Source: Carposina sasakii
Lineage: Eukaryota > Arthropoda > Insecta > Lepidoptera > Carposinidae
Length of the DNA: 64,000 nt
Direction: 5' to 3'
Assembly: GCA_014607495.2 (NCBI GenBank)
Contig: CP053157.1
Span: 9,920,001 to 9,984,000, forward strand
Part shown: positions 1 through 11,279 of the stretch, in pieces
How the letters are laid out: the number at the start of each line of letters is the position of its first letter
Numbering within the stretch: the first letter of the stretch is position 1
Program-made: the position numbers and the translations under genes
The notes under the pieces: model-generated
Told to the model about the DNA's origin: nothing
The model's database searches: none
The model's input: only the letters and a program-made list of their open reading frames with translations

Positions 1-421
1 ACTGAACGATTCAAATGACTATTCTTTGCGAAATTTCGTTCGGGTCTTTTTATTATTTTATAAAAATATGAGTTTCTAGGTTATTTTTTCTCCTTTCTCG
101 TTGTTCGTTCAAATGAAAAATCGCTAATGAGACTAAACGCTACTCGTAAAGGAGCGTAGGTAGAGACTTCAATAAGAAAGTTTCTTGAAAATCACTATTT
201 TCATTTCATAATCTGATTGTAATGTTAATAAATAAAAAGATTTTTACATAATATATGTATTTGTGTATGACTGTATTATCTAAATGGTGTCTCATAAAGC
301 AGATCTCATCTCACAGCCACGTTTAGAATAGCTTATACTTCTTGATGCTTGCTTTCATGTATAATACATATAACAGTGGTTTTTATAAACGAAGAAGTAC
401 CTAAATATGTTTAAATCTCCA

Positions 422-1181
422 TGTAATTGTAGCGGAGCCACCTATCGGATGCAGGAGAGAACCACAGTCGAATGCAAACCACAAAGAACGCGATTTCGAA
501 GTTTCTTACAATGATTGGAATATATACATGGGCCAAATTACGACTAGTGGCCCGGTGAGGCCGAAAGTGCTACCTCTTTCACCACCCCCACACTGGTGAC
601 CCCTGTGAACTGGACATATGCTACCTTCAGCCTTCAGGACTTCATCACCATCGCAGTATTCCGCAACAAGTTATCATCACAGCATCACCTCTCCTCTCCT
701 TCCACGACAGCAGCTGCACGCCACGCCAGCCGCCAGCAGATCCACAAGAAGCCGCCATGACAGCTTCCTGCACCTGTTTGCAACGCAGCAACGCAACAGC
801 ATCACGGCATTACATGTTCCCAGTCCTCGCGCAGACCAGAACATATCAGCCGCATCACGTTCACAGTCGCCTCACCGACCAGAACTCGCCTGCATGCTCG
901 TCGCAACACTTCCCGGTCGACTCACTGACCCATTCGATGCACTGATGCATTCGCATACTGCGAGAGCACACGCTGGGTGCTACCGAAGACATATCAACCT
1001 CCGGTCTGGAATGGGAGTAATCTAGTGGAGCCACCTATCGGATGCAATAGAGAACCACAATCGAATGCAAATCCTAGAACGCGGTATCGAAGTGTCACAA
1101 TGATTGGAATACCTACATGGGCCAAACAACGACTAGTGGCCCGGTGGGGCCGGAAGCACTTCCCTTTTCACCACCCCCACA
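422..1181 (+). mobile_element. Small LTR-retrotransposon-like element (TRIM type)
   Basis: Two imperfect direct repeats of about 165-171 bp (422-592 and 1017-1181) share GGAGCCACCTATCGGATGCA and a long 3' part. Immediately after the first is TGGTGACCCCTGTGAACTGG, placed and shaped like a tRNA primer-binding site. Just before the second is the purine-rich GGAATGGGAG, a likely polypurine tract. The 420-bp interior has an open frame (618-1025) of low complexity with no gag or pol domain. No target duplication is visible and the repeats have diverged, so it is an old non-autonomous copy. Confidence 0.6.
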
Positions 1182-1529
1182 TAATATTATAAATAAAATT
1201 GAATCTTGAAACAAAAGTGCACTTTGTTAAAGAAATACTATAGTAAGAGACAGGCTCATTTTTGTATTGGAACTGAGCGTGCCACCACACGATTCATAAA
1301 TATTGAATGCAAATGCGAGAACGCAAGTGGATAACCGAATACACATTTTATGAGAAACGTCTGTCCTTTATACTATGAAAAATGCTATGTAGCAATGAGT
1401 TCGCATGTGTCAAGTAATATTTTTAGTAGAATAAAAAAAATCATTTTCTATTTTATGACCATCCAAGAACAAACAAACAAACGTTCTCATAAACATTCAT
1501 ATTTATAATATTAATAGGATAGGATATGT

Positions 1530-1747
1530 GTCGCGTAATATCGGCAGAGTAGAATAGTACCAATCCATGTCTGCACCAGGGTATCATAAGAGGCGATTAA
1601 GGGTTTCCGGGATGCGTGCAGCAGCGCATCTCGTGTTGACAACATAGTCCGAAATCACACTGCAGTCACAAACCCGACAGCCCAGCCGTGTTGAGTATGG
1701 GCAAAAAGTCCCTCGCCTTGTGGCAGTGGACTGCAACTTGCTGATGT
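1530..1747 (+). repeat. SINE-A copy (diverged)
   Basis: Matches the family A path: GCGATTAAGGGTTTCCGG, CGTGTTGACAACATAGTCCG, then GCAGTGGACTGCAA and a TGCTGATG end. Several deletions relative to 8968-9222. Confidence 0.75.
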
Positions 1748-2278
1748 ATTTTACACCTATAGTAGAAAAAATATAATATATTAAAGTGTGAAAGTTAAAT
1801 CTACTAGCAGTTTCAACTAACCGGGCAGTCTGTCCATCCAACCATTTCTTTTTGGAATTAAAGAATAATTAAAATGACGACATTGTCTATTAGTGTTCCA
1901 CTCACTTTTTCTTGATAATTCCTCCGTGCGGAAAATCGCAAAAGGGTTTTAAAGTGCTGCCGTTGAGGGGGTGGGGGTGGATTAAAAACGAGGGGAGGGG
2001 GAACAAGCTCGTTAGCGACAATTTTTCTCAAAGCTCCGCCGAGGGAATTCTCACAATTCCGATTGTGATGAATTACGACGGAAACAATGTGCCATTTTTT
2101 ATTGATTAAATGAAATAGAGCTGATGTCTACACCTGATTTTAGCGACTTACCTATTGTAATAGAAATCGACATATTCCTGTAAATTGTAACTTGTAAGGT
2201 TCTTTAATTATGGTATATTTTGGTAAAATGAATTCATTATATTATAATCGAAGCCGTACCGGATTGTGGAATCTACTG

Positions 2279-2719
2279 TGTTACAGTTTACAGTCAGCAC
2301 CACATCATACATATGAATATATAGCGTACCTTATAATATTAATTATTATTATTATATAAAGTCAATTGATTAAAGGCTATATTTTATAAAAGTAGCTATT
2401 ATGACTCCTACAATATTGTTCTGGGAGGTTGCGATGGTTGTATAAATAGCAGGGTAGAAACTAGATGGGGTCACTTTATTCTTGACTGTTGAGTTGTAAG
2501 ACGTTACTCTGCTCGATCTCTGTTCTATTTAAAAACATTGCAACGATATAATCTATTTACGGCGAATCGGGTTTCTTGCTGCTTCTTTCCCCGAATGTTA
2601 TATCGCCTGAAGCAGCTTTAAGTGTATAAGTGATAAATAAATAGTTCTACATAGCAACTGCGATGTTTGACTCCGCATCCTGAATATACTGCTGCGCCAA
2701 CGAGTAATCATCGGTGACA
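2279..2719 (+). repeat. 5' LTR of the 6.3-kb element
   Basis: 441 bp from TGTTACAG to GGTGACA. It contains TATAAA-like sites (around 2355 and 2440) that could serve as a promoter and AATAAA near 2637 as a polyadenylation signal. Followed at once by the primer-binding-like TTCAGAAGTGGGAT. Confidence 0.85.
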
Positions 2720-2732
2720 CTTCAGAAGTGGG

Positions 2733-2915
2733 ATGCCGGAAAATAAACCCGCCCTGCCCAAGGGTGACGACTGCAAGAAAAGATTTGCGAAACATGGCAA
2801 AATCGGTGAAGAATGTACACAAAAGGATGGAGATTTTTTTTTTTGTGGACAACTGGAATATATTCAACATGAAACAACAAGAAACTGGAGAAACAAGAAG
2901 ATGAAGACAATGTAA
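2733..2915 (+). CDS. Short open frame after the primer-binding site
   Basis: 60 codons starting MPENKPALPKGDD and rich in charged residues, beginning inside the primer-binding-like sequence. No domain recognised. It could be a vestige of a gag leader or chance. Confidence 0.2.
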   Translation: MPENKPALPKGDDCKKRFAKHGKIGEECTQKDGDFFFCGQLEYIQHETTRNWRNKKMKTM

Positions 2916-3659
2916 TTACTAGAACCCAATCAATGATGCTGCTGTACTACCTAAATTCCATGCTGTTGCTGTTAAGAGCGCCAGTGTCAAGATCTTTTAA
3001 TGTCCATCTGCAGTGGGAGCCGATTCCGCATCACAACTTAAAGGTTAGATATATTTGTTTGTTAGCTCTGCTTATGTAGATACTTATACCAAAATCCTTG
3101 CTTCATACCGTACCGTTGGTACGTGATTTTTGTTTTAGTGTAGTTTACGGTTAGCGTAGGTTACCGTATGTAAATGTCGTACCTACCAGAAAGAAAAACT
3201 ATGTTATTTGCACAAACAGTACGTAAAGAATATTCGTATCAATTTTTACAAAAATCTCGGTGCACAAAATGTATCTATTATGCGTTTGACTTTATTGGGG
3301 TACCTAAGTACCTATTTCAAATAATGTTCCGTTATTAAGTTTTAATTACCACTGCAGGTATGTTTGACTAGCAAGATTTATTTTGTTAAATTTAAACAAT
3401 AATGTCAGTCCATAATCGGGAATATTGTTACACTAAAATATGTAAACTATAAATGCATAAGTAGATTGTATTGGTGGTTTGTCCTGTTGGAAAATGAAGA
3501 TTTTTGTCAGCAAACCAGCAAACATGTTTTTATTACGTGGAGTTTTGTAGTAATTTACTTACATGCTATTTAAAATATAGGCATTTTGAAATCTACCCAC
3601 ACTAGGGTAATTATCGTTAAGATAATTTGGTTCTAAATTATGTTCTCTTGTTTCATGAT

Positions 3660-3800
3660 CTAACATGGATCGGTGTTCATGGTTATTTTTCCGGAGACCG
3701 TCGCCACCGCTTGGGGCCGTACGGGGGTAATCTGTGGGCCGTACAGGAGAGCACCTGGCTGTTGTGGCGTATCAGGAGCTGCTTATTCTGGGTAAGATCG
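3660..3800 (+). other. GC-rich patch inside the LTR element
   Basis: A 130-bp stretch (GGAGACCGTCGCCACCGCTT region) is much more GC-rich than the rest of the element and ends in GGTAAGATCG, a good splice-donor match. It may be a remnant of captured coding sequence or of a gag region. No domain is recognised in any frame. The rest of 2916-4300 is AT-rich without features I can name. Confidence 0.25.
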
Positions 3801-4559
3801 AAACATGTAATTTGTTTAATATGCTGTGTGAATTTTGCAACTTTAATCTAATAGTTTATGACAGTTTTTCAAGATACGGCTTTCGTGTATCCATGTCGTT
3901 ATCATAATAAGTTACGACCCGTTTTATTATATTATGTGTAGATATGGTACGAATAATATTCACCTTATAATAGATTCAACTTTTGTCTGGGCTTTATGTT
4001 TCTGGGCTTGATTGTTGGCATCTTCTTGCTACGCCATGCTTAGTATTTGGGAAGGTGATAAGAGACTTTTGAGAAACAATATGATATTGAGTATGTGTAC
4101 TGACACACGAAAGTATTATTTAGTATTCATTGCAACTACAATATAATTATTTGATCCTTATATATTTAGCGGGTATGCCGTTATTAGCAATCGTGATAAA
4201 TAGAAAATGGAAGGTAAATGCGGCATATCAATACGATACCCTAGTTTCTATAGTAGGTAGATAGATAAATTAGGTAGTACACTCGTAATAATGCCATGCA
4301 TCTTGGTAATACAGTTTGCTAGTGCAATTTTAGGATACAATTTAACGATGCAGTTTCATAATGCACTTTAACAATGCGTTAAAACATTAGAGTTTCTGAA
4401 GTTCACAACAGTGTTGGTTAGAAATTATTAGTTTAGATATGCAGTTTTCCTATTAAATTTTTGAGTGCAGTTTAACAATGCAAATAGCAGTGTAGTTAGC
4501 TATGCAATTGAGCAATGCGGTTATAATACGGTATAAAGTTTGGTAAAACTATCTAGAGA

Positions 4560-5460
4560 TGCAGTTCACTCTTTAGGTTAGAAATGCAGTTGACTAAACA
4601 ATATACCTATAGAGATACAGTTAGAAGTACAATTAACTATAGTTAGAGGTGCGGTTAACTACGATTAGAAGTGCAGTTAACTAATATAGTAAAAGTTTTA
4701 GTTAACTATACAGCTTAGAGTTACAGCTAACTATACAGCTTAGAGTTGCAGTTAACTATACATTTTAGAGTTGCAGTTAACTATACATTTTAGAGTTGCA
4801 GTTAACTATACATTTTAGAGTTGCAGTTAACTATACATTTTAGAGTTGCAGTTAACTATACATTTTAGAGTTGCAGTTAACTATACATTTTAGAGTTGCA
4901 GTTAACTATACATTTTAGAGTTGCAGTTAACCAAACAGTTTAGAGATGCAGTTAACCAAACAGTTTAGAGTTGAAGTTAACTATACAATTTAGGGTTGTA
5001 GTAACTATACAGTTTGGGGTTGCAGTTAACTTTACAGTTTGGAGTTGCAGTTAACTTTACAGTTTGGAGTTGCAGTTAACTTTACAGTTTAGAGATGCAG
5101 TTATCTACACAGTTTAGACTTGCAGTTAATTATAGAGTTCAAAGTTGCAGTTATTTATATAGTTTAGAGATACAGTTAACAACACAGTTAACTATACAGT
5201 TTAGAGATGCAAGTAACTATACCGTTTAGAGATGCACTTAACTATACAGTTTAGACATACAATTAATTATAATTTAGAGTTGCAGTTAACTATACAAGTT
5301 AGAGATGCTTTAACCATAGTTTGAAAATGCAGTTAACTATACAGTTTAAGGATGCAATTAAGTACATAGTTTGAGGATACAGTTAACAATACAGTCTAGA
5401 GATGCTGGTGAACTTAACTATACAGTATAAGATGCAGATAACTGTACAGTTTAAACAATT
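4560..5460. repeat. 25-bp satellite array
   Basis: Tandem copies of TTGCAGTTAACTATACATTTTAGAG, about seven of them identical between 4745 and 4925, grading into diverged copies on both sides. Weak traces (GCAGTTTA-like units) reach from about 4310 to 6350. It lies inside the LTR-bounded element. Confidence 0.9.
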
Positions 5461-5461
5461 G

Positions 5462-5850
5462 AGTTTGAAGAATAAATCAATAAATAAATAAATTTAAAAT
5501 AAATTTAAATAAATAAATAAATTTAAATAAATGAATTTAAATAAATGAATTTAAATAAATGAATTTAAATAAATAAATTTAAATAAATAAATTTTAATAA
5601 ATAAATAACTTAAAATAAATTTAAATAAATAAATAACTAAAATAAATTTAAATAAATGAATAACTTAAAATAAATTTAAATAAATAAATTTAAACATAAA
5701 TAAATTTAAATAAATGAACTTTAAAACATTAAATGGTTAACTTAAAATAAATTTAATAAATAAATAAATTTATAATAAACTTAAATAAGTAAATAAATTT
5801 AAATACAAAATTTAAATAAAATAAATATAAAATAAATAAAGTTTAGCACT
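5462..5850. repeat. AAATAAATTTAAAT low-complexity tract
   Basis: Nearly pure A and T, built of AAATTTAAATAAATG/A units of 10-12 bp. It directly follows the 25-bp array and probably arose by slippage. Confidence 0.9.
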
Positions 5851-6054
5851 GTAACTTAGTGGTGCAGTTCAGAAATACAATTAAGCGATGTCCCTTAGAA
5901 ATACAAAGTAGTTAGCAATGCTGTTAAATAATGCAATGCATTTAAAGTTTACAGATTAGGAATACTGTTTAGAAAAGCAACCTAGCAACCTATAGACAGG
6001 TTAGCAATACTAATAAAACCCAGCAATGTATAGAAAGTTTATGAATACATACAT

Positions 6055-6160
6055 ATAACATAGATATAATCACGCCTTTATCCCTTACGGGGTAGGCAGA
6101 GCACCAAGGGCCGTTAGAACCACATGGTGCCACTTCTGACCGATTTTGAATACAAGTTTA
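6055..6160 (-). repeat. SINE-B fragment
   Basis: Contains ATCACGCCTTTATCCCTTAC and the AGCACCAAGGGCC core of family B, then breaks off. It is inside the LTR-bounded element. Orientation is given relative to the full copy at 56125-56391. Confidence 0.7.
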
Positions 6161-7094
6161 TGAATACAAGTTCACAAAATCAGTTTAACAATCCAGATGA
6201 GCCAGGCAGTTTAAGAATATGTTTGAATCACAACGGTTAGCAATAAATACAGTTTAGTAATATGGTTTAATAATCCAATTTTACAATGAAATGTAACAGT
6301 GTAGACCTGAACTGTAACTTAGTAGTTAAATTAATATTCATATTACAGTATAGAAATACTTTGCGATGATAGATATAATACAACAGGAAGTTAACATAAT
6401 AATGCTAACATAATAGCATAATAAATATAAATAAAACATCGTGAAAATATTTAGCAAATTTAATGTGCCTCTGCAAAAGTCTGGTGCAGTTTCAATAAAA
6501 TAAACCATATGAGAAGTAGGTACCTACGGTTCATGGTGTTAACAAGTCGTAGATACTGCTAGTAAGAAAATTTTTATTAAGGTTATTCAATTGAGTTCTA
6601 GATTTCTAATATTAGTTCAATGTGAAGCTAGTAAAATTTATAAAATAATTAGGAAAAATTACGGGGAATATTAAAACTTACTGGTTTAAGGCTATGTTTG
6701 AGGAAAGTATATTACACAATGATATGAATAGTGCCTAGAACTAAGTAAAGTCTATCACTGAGCTTTAACTGAAACCTGTAGAACTTGTCTTGATGTTGTA
6801 TATTTGACTTAGTCTCTGTGACATAACCCACATTGTGATGTATTCAATCTATGTCTCCTAAACAAGAATCTACTCCTACTTAAGAAATGGAAACACCTTA
6901 GAGTTTTCGACCTTGTTCCAGCTATTCTCCTCTATGCTTGTACCGAAAATAATAATATTAAGTGTCTTTGTGACGTATGATCTATATGACGATGTTGTGT
7001 CTGAATTATCCATAGAAAAAAGGAATGAATGATCTACCTATTTATTACAATTATTATACTTCTAGTTAGGTACAAAAAGGGAGAATCGTCATCG

Positions 7095-7256
7095 TTTTCA
7101 ACCAATTGCAGTCACTGCGGTACATCCCGCAGCCTCCACCAGAGCACGTCACACTACTTGATCTCCCATTTTGTCGTCAAATCACTGCCAGCCCCATTCT
7201 TTAAGTCATCAGTCTATCTGGCTGGAGCGCGTGCAACGCTACGCTTACCGATGATA
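7095..7256 (-). repeat. Degenerate SINE-A-related fragment
   Basis: Resembles 25440-25625: CGTCATCGT, an ATTGCAG-like head, TCTTTAAGTCATC and AACGCTACGCTTACCGA. Diverged; it shares its first 40 bp with SINE A but not the rest. Confidence 0.6.
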
Positions 7257-7705
7257 TTTAAAAAAAAAATAAGGGGAAATAGAATAAACAAAACAATAAA
7301 ATAATTTCAGTGTAGGATAATAACTTAAATATTATACATAGGTACTTTTACAAGCTTCAGAAAGTTAATTACAATGAACTTATAAGCCCCAAATAGTTAG
7401 CCAACTTCTGTCCAAAAAAAATGTACTATGTGAACCCTCCAAACTTAAGCGATTCGTTCGCCCACTATAATTGATCAGCTACTACTTCTCTACTTGGAAT
7501 GCATGATTATAATAATTGACTCTACAAATAAGTAGATAAATAAATACTTTTAGTACACACAGTTAAAAATGAAATAAGACTTAAGTACCCGAATCAAAAC
7601 GAAAGAATCGCATACCTACCCGTTTGCAAAAGATGAAGACAAAGAATAATGCAGTTTACTGTCAGGTCTGCCATTATAACGACAGTGTGCTTCCATAATT
7701 ATTAT

Positions 7706-8042
7706 AACGTTGTCTATGTGACGCTGTCTATGTGACCCTGTCTATGTGACGCTGTCTATGTGACGCTGTCTATGTGACGCTGTCTATGTGACGCTGTCTA
7801 TGTGACGCTGTCTATGTGACCCTGTCTAGGTGACGCTGTCTATGTGACCCTGTCTATGTGACGCTGTCTATGTGACACTGTCTATGTGACGCTGTCTATA
7901 TGACGCTGTCTATGTGACACTATCCATATGACGCTGTCTATGTGACACTGTCCATATGACGCTGTCTGTGTGACACTGTCCATATGACGCTGTCTGTGTG
8001 ACACTGTCCATATGACGCTGTCTATGTGACACTGTCTATGTG
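7706..8042. repeat. 14-bp minisatellite
   Basis: About 24 copies of GCTGTCTATGTGAC with variants (CCTGTCTATGTGAC, ACTGTCCATATGAC). Variants alternate in the 3' part, suggesting a higher-order 28-bp unit. On the minus strand it gives an open frame of repeated HRQ/DSV peptides because 3 x 14 bp is 14 codons; this is not evidence of a protein. Confidence 0.92.
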
Positions 8043-8177
8043 ATTTAATGTTCTTTTTTTGTGTGATATTATACTTATTGGGAACAGCTGAAATCTGCGT
8101 GAATTTTATTTTACAGATCCTCGTCCAACCTACTAAGAGTGAGCGCCGTGGGACACGGCTTATGCAGGATGGCCGAG

Positions 8178-8618
8178 TGTTACAGTTTACAGTCAGCACC
8201 ACATCATACATATGAATATATAGCGTACCTTATAATATTAATTATTATTATTATATAAAGTCAATTGATTAAAGGCTATATTTTATAAAAGTAGCTATTA
8301 TGACTCCTACAATATTGTTCTGGGAGGTTGCGATGGTTGTATAAATAGCAGGGTAGAAACTAGATGGGGTCACTTTATTCTTGACTGTTGAGTTGTAAGA
8401 CGTTACTCTGCTCGATCTCTGTTCTATTTAAAAACATTGCAACGATATAATCTATTTACGGCGAATCGGGTTTCTTGCTGCTTCTTTCCCCGAATGTTAT
8501 ATCGCCTGAAGCAGCTTTAAGTGTATAAGTGATAAATAAATAGTTCTACATAGCAACTGCGATGTTTGACTCCGCATCCTGAATATACTGCTGCGCCAAC
8601 GAGTAATCATCGGTGACA
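8178..8618 (+). repeat. 3' LTR of the 6.3-kb element
   Basis: Same length and, by eye, the same sequence as the copy at 2279-2719. The base run just before it (GTGGGACACGG...GGATGGCCGAG) is only moderately purine-rich, so the polypurine tract is not clear-cut. Confidence 0.85.
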
Positions 8619-8967
8619 ACTGTTAAAAACTGACTACTTATCGTTGAACGAAGAAAAAAGAACTTCCACAATACATTACACTTCGTTGACCTAAAATTAT
8701 GCTTGGTGAGGTAAAAAAAAGCAAAGAGGCCGCGACGGTAGCACCCGAAAATGTGGAATTATAACCTTTTACCGAAACTTTATAAAACAGGGAATTCTAC
8801 CATTCAAATAAAACATAAAAAGCTTTACAGTTACCAGTTACAAAGATAGGTACAGTTTTTTTGCATTTACGTATTTTACACTTTGATCCACTGTTGATCA
8901 TCCTGTTGACCAAAGACCGCCGCAGCATCGGAAGGTTTTTATCTGTAGGTATTACGTAGTTTAATAT

Positions 8968-9222
8968 GCCGCGTGGTGCCGGCAGAGTAGAATTCGTACC
9001 ATCCCATGTCTGCCCGTGGGTATCGTACGACGCGATTAAGGGTTTCCGAGAGGTGGGCAGCAGCGCCTCTCGTGTTGACAACATAGTCCAAAATACAAAC
9101 TGCGGTCACCAACCCGCCTGCCCAGCGTGGTGACTATGGCCAATACCGCCCATGGCAGTCTTGTGGCGTGCCTTGGGGAAGGCCTAGGTCCAGCAGTGGA
9201 CTGCAATAGGCTGATGATGATG
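8968..9222 (+). mobile_element. SINE-A, full copy with 17-bp target duplication
   Basis: Head GCCGCGTGGTGCCGGCAGAG, tail GACTGCAATAGGCTGATGATG. Flanked by ATTACGTAGTTTAATAT on both sides (8951-8967 and 9223-9239), the mark of LINE-driven retroposition. The ATG/AAG trinucleotide tail is shared by other copies. It ends about 350 bp beyond the 3' LTR of the 6.3-kb element. Confidence 0.85.
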
Positions 9223-9686
9223 ATTACGTAGTTTAATATATTTTATTTTGAATCAGCTTTCAATAAATTGCCTATAGCGTAAACGTGGGTTTAATCAGAC
9301 CAATGAAATATATTAAAAGGCAATTTATTTTACTTCACGCGGAAGGCGCCTGGTAATTAACGACTAATTAAAACTGTCGATTGTTGTAATTAATCTCCGT
9401 TCTGGCGATGGTGGTGTTTTCAGACGGTTGTTTTCTTTAGGGCTTCGAAAAGCGGAACTTCGGTCACACCGATGTTTTTAATGATGAGAGTTGTTTATAA
9501 AGAATTTTGGTGGACACGATCGGCATTGCTGATAGCAAAATTACAACGATATATTATCTAAGTAAGTATAATAATTTTAAAGAGCGAAATGTTTTCAAAT
9601 TTTAATTAGATCAATTTAAGGTTATCGAAAGTACTTACTTATTACTAAATACTATATTGTGACATTTAGGTATAGCAGCTAGTAGA

Positions 9687-10106
9687 GCCTCATTTACATG
9701 ATACCATTTTCCACCCTGTTGCATGCAATTTTATTGACGTAACTAATGACATTCGTCGTCTTCAGCCTATTGCAGTCCACTGCTGGACGTAGGCCTCCCC
9801 CGGAGCACGCCATAAGGCTACTGCCACAGGGGGGTTTTGCCCATAGTCACCACGCTGGGCAGGCGGGTTGGTGACCGCAGTGTGATTTTCGGACTATGTT
9901 GCCAGCACGGGAGGCGCTGCTGCCGCCTCTCGGAAACCCTTAATCGCCTCGTACGATACCTATGGGCAGGCAAGGGGTGATACAAACTCTACTTAGCTAG
10001 CACCACGCGGCACTAATGAAATTATTGATAAATTATTCAAGATTTTCTAATAAATACCTAATGGTATATCAATAATTGCATGAAAATGGTATTATGTAAA
10101 TGGGCC
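9687..10106. mobile_element. Foldback element (family N) with nested SINE A
   Basis: Left arm CTCATTTACATGATACCATT and right arm, in reverse complement, CCCATTTACATAATACCATT form terminal inverted repeats. A related copy lies at 12541-12720. SINE A (9750-10011) sits inside. Confidence 0.65.
9750..10011 (-). mobile_element. SINE-A, reverse orientation, inside family N
   Basis: Starts CAGCCTATTGCAGTCCACTG near its left end and ends with the GCACCACGCGGC head. Flanked by ACTAATGA at 9742-9749 and 10012-10019. The family N element was therefore present before the SINE. Confidence 0.8.
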
Positions 10107-10680
10107 ACAAGTAAGACTAACTTTCACTGCAAGAAAAAAAAAATTTTCATTATAACACTGTAACTAAATTTTATTGACTTGATTCGTCTTAACATAAATA
10201 AACTTTGTACATTCCTACGTCAAAGCTAGACTGGAATATAATATGAATTCAAAGCACCTTTATATATTTTAATACAAAAAAATCCTTTTGCCTTCATACT
10301 AATTTATTTACCTACATATCTTACTATAAAAATGGTACAAAAATATTTTTGGGATCCTAACTCACGGGGCATGTGTATTTATAAATAAATACTAATACAT
10401 ATTAACTTGGTTTATCTTATCTTGTTATCCCGTATAAAAAAAAAACAAAGCATGATGTCATATCATACCTTTCTAATCTATTCATATGATTGTCTTGTCA
10501 TCATGTAGATAAAAAATTACTTGATCTGGCTGTCTATCACGAGCCACGTGCGAGTGGCAGTATTCAAAACCTATGGCGCAGTACCAAACTCCGCATTTGC
10601 TCTCACGTGTCGACGCAGGCACGTACGGCTAGATGACCGTGACATTGTTCTCGCGTGGCAATGGCGTGAGTGTTTGCAAA

Positions 10681-10792
10681 ATGGAGGAACTCATTGAAGC
10701 TCTTCAAAGCGAAAGATGTTTATACAACGTAAAACATCCAGATTATGAATACAAAATAAACCGATCCTATTTGGAAACGAATTGCAGAGGAG
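10681..10792 (+). CDS. MADF-domain exon (partial)
   Basis: The frame reads MEELIEALQSERCLYNVKHP then DYEYKINRSYLETNC, the start of a MADF (Myb/SANT-like in Adf-1) DNA-binding domain: L-I-E, a C-L-Y/W residue pair, H-P-D-Y-K/E. It ends at GGAG|GTAAAG, a good donor in phase 1. An in-frame upstream ATG at 10633 would add MTVTLFSRGNG. No downstream exon with the rest of the domain (E-I-A...) was found. MADF proteins are host transcription factors or companions of PIF/Harbinger transposons; the isolated exon here suggests a remnant. Confidence 0.6.
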
Positions 10793-10967
10793 GTAAAGTC
10801 CAAAAGGACATGTAAGAGCGCTTCCATATTTTTTTAAAAGATTTCTTTTTAACACTAATCTATATAAAAACTCGTTATCACTGTCGGATTCTGAACTTAT
10901 ATCAATTGCGTTTTTATCGGTTTTCATCTACGAATGGTAGAGAGATATGATTCGTGAAAGCAATTGC

Positions 10968-11252
10968 GGACACACACGTGTCCACCAATGTCAAAGCGAC
11001 ATTGGTGCATTGCCGTGAATGAGTGCGAGTGTGGGCATGTGCGGCGAGGTGTCAATTCGGTATATTTTTGAGTTAACCCGTGAAGCGTTTGCCTCGCAAA
11101 TTCTTGTAGGTGCCATGGATGTGTTGCAATTTTACTTCCTTCCGGATTTTTTGCTATGACATCAGGGGAAACATAATAAAATGAATGAGCGCACACGTGT
11201 GCGCTCGCGACGCGTCGTGGTCGCGAAAGTTAGAGCGCACCCGTGTGCGCTC
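10968..11252. repeat. Cluster of GC-rich palindromes
   Basis: GGACACACACGTGTCC (10968-10983), the hairpin CACCAATGTC-aaagc-GACATTGGTG (10983-11007), the perfect 20-bp palindrome GAGCGCACACGTGTGCGCTC (11187-11206) and its near copy at 11233-11252, each of the last two followed by GCGACRCGT. CACGTG cores match E-box/bHLH sites. This may be the terminal region of a DNA transposon or a regulatory cluster next to the MADF exon. Confidence 0.5.
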
Positions 11253-11279
11253 GCGACACGTTAGAGGTTAAGTCTGTAT

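Larger units (their letters stand above)
2275..8622 (+). mobile_element. Young 6.3-kb non-autonomous LTR element
   Basis: Bounded by two 441-bp direct repeats (2279-2719, 8178-8618), each starting TG and ending CA, with ACTG on both outer sides (2275-2278, 8619-8622). I compared the repeats by eye and saw no difference, implying a recent insertion. The interior begins with TTCAGAAGTGGGAT, resembling a primer-binding site. No gag, protease, RT or integrase frame is present; it is instead filled with satellite repeats and older SINE fragments. This is the large-retrotransposon-derivative (LARD) layout. It would need enzymes from a related active element. Confidence 0.85.

Noticed and set aside
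618..1025. 135-codon Ser/His/Arg-rich frame as a gene
   Set aside because: It lies wholly between the two short LTRs and has low complexity with no domain.
4560..5460. CRISPR-like array
   Set aside because: Repeats are directly adjacent without unique spacers, and the context is eukaryotic.
7882..8211. 109-codon frame with HRQ/DSV repeats
   Set aside because: It is the 14-bp minisatellite read in three frames; any stop-free 14-mer array gives such a frame.
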